In this document: positions 8,843-17,975 of the stretch, piece by piece | Layout of the letters: every line of letters starts with the position of its first letter | Position numbering within the stretch: the first letter of the stretch is position 1 | NCBI RefSeq assembly: GCF_016405855.1 | Contig: NZ_JAEFCA010000003.1 | Span: 430,253 to 494,252 of the forward strand | Origin: Flavobacterium sp. IB48 | Lineage (GTDB): Bacteria; Bacteroidota; Bacteroidia; Flavobacteriales; Flavobacteriaceae | Direction: 5' to 3' | Length of the DNA stretch: 64,000 nucleotides | Notes under the pieces: model-generated | Told to the model about the DNA's origin: nothing | The model's database searches: none | Seen by the model: only the letters and a program-made list of their open reading frames with translations | Translations under genes and position numbers: made by a program

Positions 8843-10321
8843 CTAATCTAACTTAAACCAATCTTTTACCTCTTTTTCTATATTATCTTTTATTTTGGGA
8901 TTTTCAAATTCGTTTGAAACCGAATTGTATTCGTAATCTTTTTTCCATTTTTTATAATTCAACGCTACTTTTTCAATTGCGTCACAGATATAAAAAAGTT
9001 CTTCATTAGTCGTAATGGGATGCAAGGATAAACGAACCCAACCTGGTTTATTGGTCTGATTTCGCTGCAATAATTCATTGGTAATTTCAGCCGATTTCTT
9101 TTCATTGATATTGAAGAGATAATGCGCATAAGTACTGGCGCAAGACCAGCCTCCGCGAACCTGAATCCCGAAACGATCATTTAAAAGCCTTACAATCAAA
9201 TTGTAGTGAATATCTTCGATTACAAAAGAAACACAACCAATTCTTTCTGTTGTTAAATCTCCTAGAATAGATAATCCGGGAATTTTTTGTAGTCTAGAAA
9301 AACAGAGATCGAGCAATTCTTTTTCTCTATTTTTAATATTTTCCACTCCCATCTGCTCTTTTAATTCTAAAGCCAAAGCAGTTCTAATAACTTGTAGAAA
9401 ACCTGGAGTTCCACCATCTTCTCTAACTTCTATAACATCGCTGTAACAATATTTTCCTAAAGGATTGGTCCATTTTACGTTGCCTCCACCTGGATTATCA
9501 GGAAAATCGGATTGGTATAATTTTTCATTGAAAACCAAAATACCGCAAGTTCCAGGTCCGCCTAAAAATTTATGAGGCGAAAAGAAAATCGCATCCAATT
9601 GTTCTTCTGGATCTTTTGGATGCATATTGATTTTGACATATGGTGCAGAAGCTGCAAAATCTACAAAACAAAGTCCGCCATTTTGATGCATAATTTTGGC
9701 CAATTCATGATATGGTGTAATAATTCCGGTAACATTCGAACAAGCCGTAAACGAACCTATTTTTAAGCTTCGATCGGCATATTTTTTAATTTCATCTGAA
9801 AGAACTTTTGGATCAACCAGATTGTTTTCGTCTGGCGAAAGAATTACAACATCTGCATTAATTTCATACCACGGAACTTGATTGGAATGATGTTCCATGT
9901 GCGTGATAAAAACAACTGGTTTATCTGCTTCCAATTCGTAGTTTTTTCGCACTCCAATAATACGCTGCAGTTTAGATAAAGCAGCCGTCATTCCGCTTCC
10001 TGTTGTAACTAAAACATCTGATTCGCTGGCATTAACCGCTTTTTTAATAATTTCTCTAGCGTGCTGATAGGCATAAGTAGACGTTTTTCCTGTCTGACTA
10101 GAAAATGAATGCGTATTGGCTATCATTGGACCAATTTTATTAAGCATTATATCTTCAATCGGAGTGTATAATCTTCCACTGGCAACCCAGTCTGCATAAA
10201 CTAGATTTTGTTCTCCGTAAACCGATTCAAAAGTATGCTCAATTCCTACTGTGTTTTCTCTAAACTTAGAGAAGTGACACTCCGATTCTGTTGGTTTTAT
10301 TGTTGGCTCAATAGCATTCAT
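8843..10321 (-). CDS. Class V aminotransferase / cysteine desulfurase-like PLP enzyme
   Basis: 492 residues, longer than typical SufS (about 405). PLP site: the Schiff-base Lys sits in FFSPHKFLGGPGTCG near residue 250, and the cofactor Asp/His residues are in VDFAASAPY and THMEHHSNQVPWYE. The desulfurase-loop Cys appears conserved in RGGWSCASTYAHY near 390, so it may mobilise sulfur from cysteine or a related thiol substrate. About 70 extra residues at the C-terminus (YKKWKKDYEYNSV onward) are unusual. It is the distal gene of the operon headed by the SAM-I riboswitch, which points to sulfur/methionine metabolism rather than Fe-S assembly, because no suf genes are adjacent. Confidence 0.8.
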   Translation of the reverse strand: MNAIEPTIKPTESECHFSKFRENTVGIEHTFESVYGEQNLVYADWVASGRLYTPIEDIMLNKIGPMIANTHSFSSQTGKTSTYAYQHAREIIKKAVNASESDVLVTTGSGMTAALSKLQRIIGVRKNYELEADKPVVFITHMEHHSNQVPWYEINADVVILSPDENNLVDPKVLSDEIKKYADRSLKIGSFTACSNVTGIITPYHELAKIMHQNGGLCFVDFAASAPYVKINMHPKDPEEQLDAIFFSPHKFLGGPGTCGILVFNEKLYQSDFPDNPGGGNVKWTNPLGKYCYSDVIEVREDGGTPGFLQVIRTALALELKEQMGVENIKNREKELLDLCFSRLQKIPGLSILGDLTTERIGCVSFVIEDIHYNLIVRLLNDRFGIQVRGGWSCASTYAHYLFNINEKKSAEITNELLQRNQTNKPGWVRLSLHPITTNEELFYICDAIEKVALNYKKWKKDYEYNSVSNEFENPKIKDNIEKEVKDWFKLD

Positions 10322-10375
10322 ATCCTTATCATTTTAAATTAACTAATTGTATTTTTTGTTGTGCTTTTTTTAGAA

Positions 10376-11365
10376 TCAAATTTTATTCTCCAAAAGCGCT
10401 TTTAATGTAGACTGCAATTCTTCTCCGTGCAGGTTTTTGGCAACGATTATTCCTTTTGAATCCACTAGATAATTACCCGGAATTGCTCTTACACCATATA
10501 ATTTGGCAACAGCACTGTTCCAGAAAAGCAAGTCAGAAACATGTGTCCATGTCAAATTATCGTCTTGAATTCCTTTAATCCAGTTTTCTTTCTTTTTATC
10601 TAATGAAATTGCTACGATATTGAATCCTTTATCATGAAATTCTTTGTAAGCCGCAACAATATTTGGATTCTCTTTTCGGCATGGTCCACACCACGAAGCC
10701 CAAAAATCAACCAAAGTGTAGCCTTTTAAATTATCATAAAGGCGAACTGGTTTTCCATCAGGATCTTTGGCAGTAAAATCTGGGGCTTTTTTACCAACCG
10801 CCAATCCGTCTAATACGGTAACCAGTTCTTTTAGTTCTTTCACGTAAGTGATATTCTGAAGGCTTTTATCTAGTAAAGCAATATTTTGAGTGATTTGCTC
10901 TGGTGTTAATCTATACGACCAGTTTCTATATAAAACATAAGCCGAAACAATAGATTTCGGATGTTCTGTAATGAATTTACTAATTTCAACATCTTTGGTC
11001 TTTTTATAGGTTTCGAACAAATCTTGAGAAGCCGAACCTTCAACCACGGAAGCCGTATAATATTTCTTCGGACTTAGTTTTACTGTTATCGGATCTTTTT
11101 CAAGAAAAATATACAATGGCGAACTTTCTGTATTGACGCTTAGACCGTATAATTCTGGCGTTTTTACTTTCGTTTTAAAACTAAAATTTCCGTCTTTTAC
11201 TTTTGCCGAATCAATAGTGGTAAACATTTTATTGTGAAACTTCTGCAAGTAAACATATTGTGCCACTGTGTCGACAACAGTTCCTTTCAATTGTAAATTG
11301 CTTTCTTGAGCTTGAGTTTGAAGCGCTCCAAGAAACAAAGCAAAACCTAGTAGTATTTTTTTCAT
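10376..11365 (-). CDS. TlpA-like periplasmic thioredoxin with DUF4369-type N-domain
   Basis: 329 residues. A signal peptide (MKKILLGFALFLGALQTQAQ) is followed by a beta-rich domain (about 22-120, LKGTVVDTVAQYVYLQKFHN, DUF4369-like), a linker, and a thioredoxin/AhpC-TSA domain from about 190. Its active site is VDFWASWCGPCRKENP (CxxC), and a cis-Pro loop is visible at YGVRAIPGNYLVD. It should work as a thiol-disulfide reductase in the periplasm. It is the first full-length gene after a SAM-I riboswitch and is followed 54 bases later by the aminotransferase, suggesting that its redox job concerns a sulfur compound. Confidence 0.88.
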   Translation of the reverse strand: MKKILLGFALFLGALQTQAQESNLQLKGTVVDTVAQYVYLQKFHNKMFTTIDSAKVKDGNFSFKTKVKTPELYGLSVNTESSPLYIFLEKDPITVKLSPKKYYTASVVEGSASQDLFETYKKTKDVEISKFITEHPKSIVSAYVLYRNWSYRLTPEQITQNIALLDKSLQNITYVKELKELVTVLDGLAVGKKAPDFTAKDPDGKPVRLYDNLKGYTLVDFWASWCGPCRKENPNIVAAYKEFHDKGFNIVAISLDKKKENWIKGIQDDNLTWTHVSDLLFWNSAVAKLYGVRAIPGNYLVDSKGIIVAKNLHGEELQSTLKALLENKI

Positions 11366-11477
11366 TTTATTTTTAGTATTTTAAGATTAGACAAAAGAAT
11401 TTTGTGCCAATGCCTAAAGCCATTAACGCTATTGTTATTTTATAAAAGAAATCTGGAAAAGATTACTGTTTCAGAAT

Positions 11478-11558
11478 TCAGAAAAAGGCAAAGCTATTTT
11501 CTTCAAAAATTGAATTCAAAAGTTCATAACCGGCATATAATATTGATTCTGCTTTCAT
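11478..11558 (-). CDS. Small ORF (26 aa) between SAM riboswitch and TlpA gene
   Basis: An ATG at 11558 opens 26 codons ending in TGA at 11478-11480. The peptide begins MKAESILYAGYELLNSIFEE and ends in SFAFF. An A/T-rich run (TAAAAATTTTTATTACA) precedes the start, as is common for Bacteroidetes genes. It lies 57 bases past the riboswitch and about 110 bases before the TlpA start. It could be a regulatory leader peptide, a small protein or chance. I recognise no family. Confidence 0.35.
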   Translation of the reverse strand: MKAESILYAGYELLNSIFEENSFAFF

Positions 11559-11614
11559 TGTAATAAAAATTTTTAGTATGGATGATCTTAAACAGATTTA
11601 CTGAAGAAATCTTT

Positions 11615-11711
11615 CTTATCTACCCGCACACGGCGGAAGGATTTAGCACCTTATTCGGCAACAGGTTGCTAAGACTTCATTGGGCCTATTCCCTCAGTCT
11701 TTCTGGATAAG
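11615..11711 (-). promoter_or_regulatory. SAM-I (S-box) riboswitch
   Basis: Read leftward from 11711: CTTATCCAGAAAGACTGAGG, then GGAATAGGCCCAATGAAGTC, then TAGCAACCTGTTGCCG, AAGGTGCTAAATCCTTC and the closing GATAAG at 11620-11615. These are the conserved blocks of the S-box aptamer: P1 (CTTATC/GATAAG), the kink-turn region around GAGG, GGCCC-AATGAAG, GCAACC and GGTGCTAAATCC. It senses S-adenosylmethionine. It heads the TlpA/aminotransferase operon. No strong terminator follows immediately, so the control mode (transcription or translation) is unclear. Confidence 0.93.
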
Positions 11712-11737
11712 TATCATTATATAACTTTTCTGCGATA

Positions 11738-11769
11738 CAAATATATACTAATTCTACCTAATTAGTCAA
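11738..11769 (-). promoter_or_regulatory. Bacteroidetes-type promoter for the SAM riboswitch transcript
   Basis: Read leftward: TTG at 11769-11767, 21 bases, then TATATTTG at 11745-11738, matching the -33/-7 consensus TTG...TAnnTTTG. A start a few bases downstream would give an RNA beginning about 20 nucleotides before the aptamer. Confidence 0.6.
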
Positions 11770-11928
11770 GTTTAAGGTGTGATTTTTTATTTTTTTTATT
11801 AAAAAACACTTTTACAAATCACAAACGCTTAAAAATCAACAAGTTAAATCTAAAAAATATTATTTAGGACTGGCATTTTTTATAAAAGAAATTCATACGT
11901 TTTACTCTTAAAAGAGAAAAAACATTAT

Positions 11929-12384
11929 TTATTCTGGAAGAAAAACGTGTAAATATTTATTTTTTTCAAGGCTAGAAAGACCTTCTTTCAGTCCGTTTTT
12001 GAGGTTTGAAGTAATTAATCCCAACACTTGTTTTAGATCATTGAAATTATTGGGTTTCACAAAATAACAGACAGCACCCAAATTGGCAGCGGCATCCATA
12101 TCATTTTTATATGACGAAGTCGAAATCATTATTACAGGAATGTCTTTATAATGTTCCTCTGCCTTTAATTGTTTTAAACATTCCCAGCCATTCATAATCG
12201 GCATATTTAAATCTAAGAAAACAACACCTGGCACTTTATCTTGAGCTTTCAACAATTTTAGCACTCCGCTTCCATTTTCAGAACAATGGCAAACAATACT
12301 TTCATCTATCTCCGCCAATGCTTCACAGAACATTTCTGCATCGTCCTTATCATCATCAGCTAATAAAATCATATTTTCTCCCAT
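11929..12384 (-). CDS. Single-domain response regulator (Rcp1 type)
   Basis: 151 residues forming only a receiver domain. The acidic pocket is LLADDDKDD near residue 10, the phosphoacceptor Asp lies in VVFLDLNMPIMNGWE near 66, the switch Ser/Thr in MISTSSYKND, and the conserved Lys in CYFVKPNNF. There is no output domain, so it probably passes phosphate on or acts by protein contact. It starts 2 bases after the kinase stop codon, so the kinase encoded upstream is its likely partner. Confidence 0.92.
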   Translation of the reverse strand: MGENMILLADDDKDDAEMFCEALAEIDESIVCHCSENGSGVLKLLKAQDKVPGVVFLDLNMPIMNGWECLKQLKAEEHYKDIPVIMISTSSYKNDMDAAANLGAVCYFVKPNNFNDLKQVLGLITSNLKNGLKEGLSSLEKNKYLHVFLPE

Positions 12385-12386
12385 AA

Positions 12387-15059
12387 TTAAATGTCTTTTG
12401 CTTTTTGTACAAACGGCAAGGTAATAATAAAAATAGCTCCTTTGTTAGAAATTCCTGTTGCAGTAATGCTTCCGCCATGACGTTCGGCTATTTTTTTGCA
12501 AAGTGACAAACCTAGACCTGTACCTTCGTATCGATCCTTAGAATTTAATCGCGTAAAAGTTTCAAAAATGCGTCCTGTTTGATCAAGGTCAAAACCAATT
12601 CCGTTATCCTCTACTGTAATTATTGCCACTTTATTACCTGCTTCAATTTGTTCTGTTGCTGTAATATTAATTTGAGGCGGAATGTTTTCTTGGGCGAATT
12701 TAATAGAATTATTAATTAGATTATAAAACAGCTGATATAGCAATACCGAAGCTCCTTCTATAACTGGAAGCTCTTCAAAATAAATTTTGCCATTTGCTTC
12801 CTGAAGCGCAATTTCAAGATCATTTTCTATGTTTTTAATCACTTCGTTTAAATCGACTATTGTTGTTTTTTGCGAATCGGCATTCATTTTAGAATACGCA
12901 AGAACACCATCAATCATATTAAACATACGATCTGCTGCAACATGAATTCGTTCAATATATTTTGATGAAGATTCGTCTAACTGCTCTTCCATATGCTCTT
13001 CTAAGCGGCTCAAAAAGGTCTTTATTTTTCGAACAGGCTCTTTTAAATCGTGCGAAGCAACGTGAGCAAACTGCTGTAAATCTTCATTAGAACGCTGTAA
13101 TTCTTTTGTACGATCTGCTACTAGAATTTCTAGTTTTTCGGTCGTAGACTTTTGTTCATGAATATCGGTACAAGTTCCAAACCAATTAGTAAGCACCCCT
13201 TCTTTATCTCTAATAGGAAGCGCTTTACTTAAAAACCAGCGGTATTCGCCTGTATTTGCATTTCTTAAGCGAAACTCTATCTGATAAGGAAATTCTGCAC
13301 GAACACTTTCGTACCATCTTTTAGAAACCAAATACACATCATCGGGATGCAATTTTGAAATCCAGCTCGAATCTCCAAATTCATGTTCTTCAAAACCTGT
13401 ATATTCGTACCAGCGACTGTTGTAGTAATCGACAAAACCATCTGGATCTGCTGTCCAAATAATTTGAGGAATAAGATCTGCAAGCTGTCTAAACTTTTCT
13501 TCGCTTTCTGTGATAACGTTTTGAAGTTCTTTCTGCGAAGTAATATCACTTGATGCTCCAAACCATTCGATAATTTTTTCTTGATCGTCTAATATCGGAA
13601 CTACTCTTGAAAAAACCCATCTAACAGAATCGTCCTCATTAACTGCTTTATGTTCCATTTCAAAAATGGATTTTTCGACAATCGATTTAGATATAAGGTC
13701 AACGGCTTGTCGCAAATCTGTAGTATGAATAAACTTATCCAACCAATTGATGCCACGTTCTCCCGAATTAGACAAGCCTCCTTCTCCTTCCAAATTTTGC
13801 ATAATCATCCAATCGGCATCCATTCGATAAACCAGGTCTGATGATGCGTTGACTAAAGCTCGAAAACGGCTTTCGCTTTCTTCCATTTTTTGGCGCGCCA
13901 CAACTTGTTGTGTAACCTCAACCGCTACTTGAATCATTCCTGTTATTTCTCCATCTTCAATTAACGGACGATAAGCCAAGTTATAATAATAGTCTTTTAA
14001 TTCTCCTGTTCGATTATGCGGAACCAAAACTTCACTTTGGTCAAAAGGAATTCCTTCGTTGTAAACCTTTAAAACCTGTTCCCAAACATATTGTCCTTCC
14101 AGTTCTGGCAAGACATCAATCAAGCGCATTCCGATAATTTCTTCTCCGCGACCAATCATTTGCAACATATGCTTATTGATTTGCTCAATTACAAGATTAT
14201 CGCCTCGCAACACTAACGTTGGTGCCGGTGTTTGATGAATCATTTTGCGGAAACGATTCTCACTTTGCTGCAATTTTTCTTCAGCTTGTTTGCTTTCTGT
14301 AATATCCCTTGTAGTTCCTGCGACAAACTCTACTTCTCCTTTTTCATTAAAAACAGGAACAAAAATATAATCGTAAATTCTTCTTCCCAATTCAGCATGA
14401 GGAAAAGAAACCGTTCCTCGAATTGGTTTTCTCTCAGAAATCACAGTATCTATTTCTTTTTCGTGCATTTCGGCATGCCAATCTTCGTAACCATTTTCAA
14501 TTAAACCGCGTCCAATAGAGTCTTCTGCCGTTTTTCCCCACATGCTCAACAAAGCTTTGTTTGCATAGGCAAACTTATAATCACGATCAAATACATAAAC
14601 CAAATCTGGTGTCCCATTTAATATAGAATCATAAAGTCTTTTTTGTTTTTCTGCATCAATCAATGCATTATTCAGGGCAGTTTCGGCATGCTTCTTTTCG
14701 GTAACATCTTCCATTGTCACGACTAACATTTCGTCTTGTTTTACAACAGTAAATCCGAAACATTGTTTTCCATTTTCATCGCCGTACCATTGCTCAAAAT
14801 TGGCTGTAATACCAGTTTCTGCCGTTTCAATAAATTGCTCCAAAATATTGGTTCCTTCTATTTTAGAGAAAACCGTACTGAATCTTTTGCCTTTGTAGTC
14901 TTTATTATCGATCCAGTTTATAATACAAGAATTAAACAACAATATTGAAAAATCTTCTACTTTGTCTTTATTATCGTACAAAGATTTTAAAACTGCAATT
15001 CCATTAGGTGCAGAATTAAAAACGGTCTGAAAAAGCTCTAAATTACTTATTAGCTCCAT
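12387..15059 (-). CDS. Multi-PAS sensor histidine kinase
   Basis: 890 residues, soluble (no membrane helix seen). Five PAS/PAC-like modules are recognisable by their ends: VTMEDVTEKK (about 125), GTTRDITESKQ (about 257), VAVEVTQQVV (about 385), GASSDITSQKE (about 507) and GTCTDIHEQKS (about 637). A HisKA dimerisation domain follows with the phosphoacceptor in FAHVASHDLKEPVRKI (about 668). A HATPase domain has the N box NNSIKFA, G1 VEDNGIGFD and G2 GTGLGLSLCKKIAERHGG. The ligand of the PAS domains is unknown. It is paired with the receiver protein downstream. Confidence 0.93.
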   Translation of the reverse strand: MELISNLELFQTVFNSAPNGIAVLKSLYDNKDKVEDFSILLFNSCIINWIDNKDYKGKRFSTVFSKIEGTNILEQFIETAETGITANFEQWYGDENGKQCFGFTVVKQDEMLVVTMEDVTEKKHAETALNNALIDAEKQKRLYDSILNGTPDLVYVFDRDYKFAYANKALLSMWGKTAEDSIGRGLIENGYEDWHAEMHEKEIDTVISERKPIRGTVSFPHAELGRRIYDYIFVPVFNEKGEVEFVAGTTRDITESKQAEEKLQQSENRFRKMIHQTPAPTLVLRGDNLVIEQINKHMLQMIGRGEEIIGMRLIDVLPELEGQYVWEQVLKVYNEGIPFDQSEVLVPHNRTGELKDYYYNLAYRPLIEDGEITGMIQVAVEVTQQVVARQKMEESESRFRALVNASSDLVYRMDADWMIMQNLEGEGGLSNSGERGINWLDKFIHTTDLRQAVDLISKSIVEKSIFEMEHKAVNEDDSVRWVFSRVVPILDDQEKIIEWFGASSDITSQKELQNVITESEEKFRQLADLIPQIIWTADPDGFVDYYNSRWYEYTGFEEHEFGDSSWISKLHPDDVYLVSKRWYESVRAEFPYQIEFRLRNANTGEYRWFLSKALPIRDKEGVLTNWFGTCTDIHEQKSTTEKLEILVADRTKELQRSNEDLQQFAHVASHDLKEPVRKIKTFLSRLEEHMEEQLDESSSKYIERIHVAADRMFNMIDGVLAYSKMNADSQKTTIVDLNEVIKNIENDLEIALQEANGKIYFEELPVIEGASVLLYQLFYNLINNSIKFAQENIPPQINITATEQIEAGNKVAIITVEDNGIGFDLDQTGRIFETFTRLNSKDRYEGTGLGLSLCKKIAERHGGSITATGISNKGAIFIITLPFVQKAKDI

Positions 15060-15240
15060 TATCGTACTGAGTGATAGTTTTCTAAAGTTGTTTTATAGTG
15101 TAAAAGGCATGTAAATTGTTAATTTCCTTCTCAAATATAGAGAAAAACGCTTTTACTTTAAACATTTGTTAAAAATGATTTTGATTTAATAAGACATCTT
15201 TAAACCCCATTATCAATCTCCTATTCTGCATAGCAACAAA

Positions 15241-15267
15241 AAAGCTGAATCGTTAGGATTCAGCTTT
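15241..15267 (-). terminator. Terminator of the small lipoprotein gene
   Basis: AAAGCTGAATC (15241-15251) pairs perfectly with GATTCAGCTTT (15257-15267) around a 5-base loop. Read leftward it is followed by a T-run (TTTTTTG). It lies 25 bases past the stop codon of the 67-residue lipoprotein. Confidence 0.75.
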
Positions 15268-15291
15268 TCGTTTTACGCATTTTACTCGCAA

Positions 15292-15495
15292 TTACTTCTT
15301 AATAGAATCAGTCTTAACTGTTGCTGCTGTGTCTATATCGACTGTATCCATGTCTGGTCCTACAGTGTCCATTGTTTTTTGAATAGAATCATTTTCATAT
15401 GAATCTATCGTAGTGCTTTCGTTCTTTTTACAAGAAAATGATAATCCTGCCAAAAAAACTAAGAGGGCAATTTTTATTTTTATTTGCTTTTTCAT
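15292..15495 (-). CDS. Small lipoprotein, unknown function
   Basis: 67 residues. The lipoprotein signal is clear: MKKQIKIKIALLVFLAGLSFSC, with the lipidated Cys at about 22. The mature part of about 45 residues is rich in Asp, Thr and Ser (DTVGPDMDTVDIDTAATV) and looks disordered. I recognise no family. It stands as a single gene with its own terminator; 230 bases without a recognised feature separate it from the histidine kinase start. Confidence 0.65.
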   Translation of the reverse strand: MKKQIKIKIALLVFLAGLSFSCKKNESTTIDSYENDSIQKTMDTVGPDMDTVDIDTAATVKTDSIKK

Positions 15496-15634
15496 AATCG
15501 TATATTTTTAATTGAATATTTTCTTCTTTAAATATTATAAAAATAGCGATTTCAGCTTTTAGTTTTTTTACACAATTCCAATAACTTGTTATATATCAAT
15601 AAATTTACTTTATAAAAATGCTAAACTAGTAATA

Positions 15635-15664
15635 AAAAAGAGCAGAAGTTTTTCTGCTCTTTTT
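15635..15664 (-). terminator. Terminator of the 86-residue hypothetical gene
   Basis: AAAAAGAGCAGAA (15635-15647) and its perfect complement (15652-15664) enclose a 4-base loop, with T/A tails on both sides. It lies 9 bases beyond the stop codon of the 86-residue gene. Confidence 0.75.
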
Positions 15665-15672
15665 TATCATTT

Positions 15673-15933
15673 TTAATCTATTTTAGTTGCATCATTTTCG
15701 GCAATATCTCTATTGAAATTATTTTTATGCCTAAGTTCTTCATAATCGGCATCATCTCCCCAATCGCCAGTGTTTTGTTGATGAATAGGATGATTTTCTT
15801 CGTTTAACAGTTCCTGTTTGTTTTCATCATTTGGAAAATACATATGGTATCCTAAGATTGGATCCCAATTTGATTCTTGAGTACGATCAATACCATCTTG
15901 GAATAAATCGTTTTGTTCATTTCTTGTATCCAT
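15673..15933 (-). CDS. Hypothetical acidic small protein
   Basis: 86 residues, very hydrophilic, with no signal peptide or membrane segment. It is rich in Asn, Asp, Glu and Gln, with an aromatic patch SNWDPILGYHMYFPND at about 21-36. I recognise no family. The clean terminator just beyond the stop codon and the bounded upstream gap support a real single-gene unit. Confidence 0.6.
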   Translation of the reverse strand: MDTRNEQNDLFQDGIDRTQESNWDPILGYHMYFPNDENKQELLNEENHPIHQQNTGDWGDDADYEELRHKNNFNRDIAENDATKID

Positions 15934-16151
15934 TTTCTATAATTTTATACTCTCAAAAATTGAAAGCCCGATTATTATTTTATTCCTAAGTTAGTAAAAT
16001 TCAATAAATTAAACCATAACTACTTATATCATTTAACGAAAAATTTACATGATTTGCTTATAGACTTTCAATTGATTTTTGATTTAAGCAATAGTCTCCA
16101 ATAAAATGTCTAAGAATAATAATTACCTTTAGATTCCGCTAAACACCAATT

Positions 16152-16982
16152 ATGACTGAGATTTTCAAAATGTTTAAGATTACGGCTGCCGAATCTGAAA
16201 AAATTATGCAATCGGTAAATGAACCTCATGCGCATGATTTTGAAGAACTCATAATTGGAAATAAAGGCCAGTTAGAACATTTCATAGATTTTCAGTCCAA
16301 ATTGATTGAAGCGCCTTTTATTAGTTTTGTGACTCAAGGAAAAATTCATCGCGCAAAACCTCTCATAAAAGATGGAGATTGCGATATGTGGGTTTTACGA
16401 TTTAAAAGCGAATTCATCGCTGAAACTACTTTCAGTCTTTATGCTTCTTTTCATGACAAAGCGAATATTAGCTTGCAAAGCAATTATTGTTTTGAAAAAT
16501 TAGATACCATCTGTAAAATTATTTTTGATGAATACGAACAAGAAGCTCCTGATCTTGCTGTTATCAAACAATTATTGAGCGCACTTTTTACCATTATCGA
16601 ATCGGAAAGACGAAAGCTAAATTTAGATAACGCTGAATCGAAAAAAATTCAGAGTTCTACTTTTAAAAACTTTTTGAGGTTATTAGAACAGCATTACAAA
16701 GAATCTAAAGATGTTAATTTTTACGCAGAAAAACTCTTTATGACTTCGCGCAACTTAAATATTATCTGCCAAAATATTTTACAGCAAAGTGTTTCGGAAA
16801 TTATTGAAACTAGAAAATTAACCGAAGCCAAAAACTTATTAATGACAACAGATAAAAACATTGCCGAAATAGGTTACGAACTCGGATTTAATGAAAAAAC
16901 CTATTTTACGCACGCTTTTAAACGAAAAGCAGGAATGACTCCAACAGAATTTAGAGAAGAAATGAAAAAGCTTCTTTCTTAA
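16152..16982 (+). CDS. AraC-family transcriptional regulator
   Basis: 276 residues. The N-terminal part (about 15-150) looks like a cupin sensor (NEPHAHDFEELIIGNKGQLE). The C-terminal AraC-type double helix-turn-helix occupies about 175-272, with KLTEAKNLLMTTDKNIAEIG and ELGFNEKTYFTHAFKRKAGM-type motif and the closing PTEFRE. It lies 102 bases upstream of the co-oriented dioxygenase and hydrolase genes, which are its likely targets. The inducer is unknown. Confidence 0.9.
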   Translation: MTEIFKMFKITAAESEKIMQSVNEPHAHDFEELIIGNKGQLEHFIDFQSKLIEAPFISFVTQGKIHRAKPLIKDGDCDMWVLRFKSEFIAETTFSLYASFHDKANISLQSNYCFEKLDTICKIIFDEYEQEAPDLAVIKQLLSALFTIIESERRKLNLDNAESKKIQSSTFKNFLRLLEQHYKESKDVNFYAEKLFMTSRNLNIICQNILQQSVSEIIETRKLTEAKNLLMTTDKNIAEIGYELGFNEKTYFTHAFKRKAGMTPTEFREEMKKLLS

Positions 16983-17084
16983 AAACACAACCTTTCTTCC
17001 GAAAATCGTTACCCCTTTCGTTGTAATTAAATGCAATTTTGTATCACAAATAAAAGATACTTTTTAAGCAATTAATTATAAAAA

Positions 17085-17975
17085 ATGAATCGTAAAGATT
17101 TTCTAAAAACCATGGCAATTTTACCTATCGGAGCTGCAGCAATGAAACTCAGCTCACTTAAAACTGCTGTAGATACTTTTGGACCTACAGAACGAATGCC
17201 AGTTCTTTTTCTAGGACACGGAAATCCGATGAATGCATTGGCAGATAATAATTTTACTCAAAGCTTTCAACAAGTGGCAAAAACACTTCCAAAACCAAGA
17301 GCGATACTTTGTATTTCTGCACACTGGGAAACCAAAGGAACTTTTGTAACGGCAATGCAAAAACCGCCAACTATTCATGATTTTGGAGGTTTTCCGCAAG
17401 CACTTTTTGATGTGCAATATCCTGCACCTGGAAGTCCAGAATTAGCCTTAGAAACACAAAAATTAATCACTTCAACTTCGGTTGGATTAGATAACAGTTG
17501 GGGGTTGGATCATGGATGTTGGACGGTTGTCAAATTTCTTTATCCAAATGCCGATATTCCGGTTATCGAAATGAGTATCGATTACTCGCAACCAGCATTA
17601 TATCATTATGAACTAGGAAAAGAGCTAGCTGCTTTACGCCGAAAAGGTGTTCTTATTGTTGGAAGCGGAAATACGGTTCACAATTTACGTCTTGCTGCTT
17701 GGGACAAAATGATGGTTCCGGGTTACGCTTTTGAATGGGCGCATATTGCGAATGAAAAAATGAAAAACATGATTTTGGATAAGGATCACAAATCGCTCAT
17801 TCAATTTGACAAACAAGGAAGAGAATTTGAATTGGCCGTTCCAACTCCAGAACATTATCTTCCGTTATTGTACATTTTATCGCTTCAGGAAAAAGACGAA
17901 AAAGCAACGATTTTTAATGATGAGCTTGTGGCTGGATCACTCAACATGATGTCTGTAAAAATAGACAAAGCATGA
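17085..17975 (+). CDS. ygiD: YgiD-like class III extradiol ring-cleavage dioxygenase
   Basis: 296 residues. The N-terminus MNRKDFLKTMAILPIGAAAM looks like an export signal. The body matches 4,5-DOPA-extradiol dioxygenase (LigB superfamily): FLGHGNPMNAL (first metal His), CISAHWETKG (second His), GLDHGCWTVVKFLYP and GSGNTVHNLR. It would open catechol rings with O2 and a bound metal ion, though the natural substrate of this exported type is unknown. It overlaps the next gene by 4 bases (ATGA), so translation is coupled. Confidence 0.85.
   Translation: MNRKDFLKTMAILPIGAAAMKLSSLKTAVDTFGPTERMPVLFLGHGNPMNALADNNFTQSFQQVAKTLPKPRAILCISAHWETKGTFVTAMQKPPTIHDFGGFPQALFDVQYPAPGSPELALETQKLITSTSVGLDNSWGLDHGCWTVVKFLYPNADIPVIEMSIDYSQPALYHYELGKELAALRRKGVLIVGSGNTVHNLRLAAWDKMMVPGYAFEWAHIANEKMKNMILDKDHKSLIQFDKQGREFELAVPTPEHYLPLLYILSLQEKDEKATIFNDELVAGSLNMMSVKIDKA

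Noticed and set aside
8843..10321. SufS of an Fe-S assembly (suf) operon
   Set aside because: No sufBCD/E/U neighbours, extra C-terminal length and SAM-riboswitch control argue for another role.
11373..11423. 16-codon leftward ORF directly before the TlpA gene
   Set aside because: Too short to judge, no initiation signal beyond chance; mentioned only as an alternative leader ORF.
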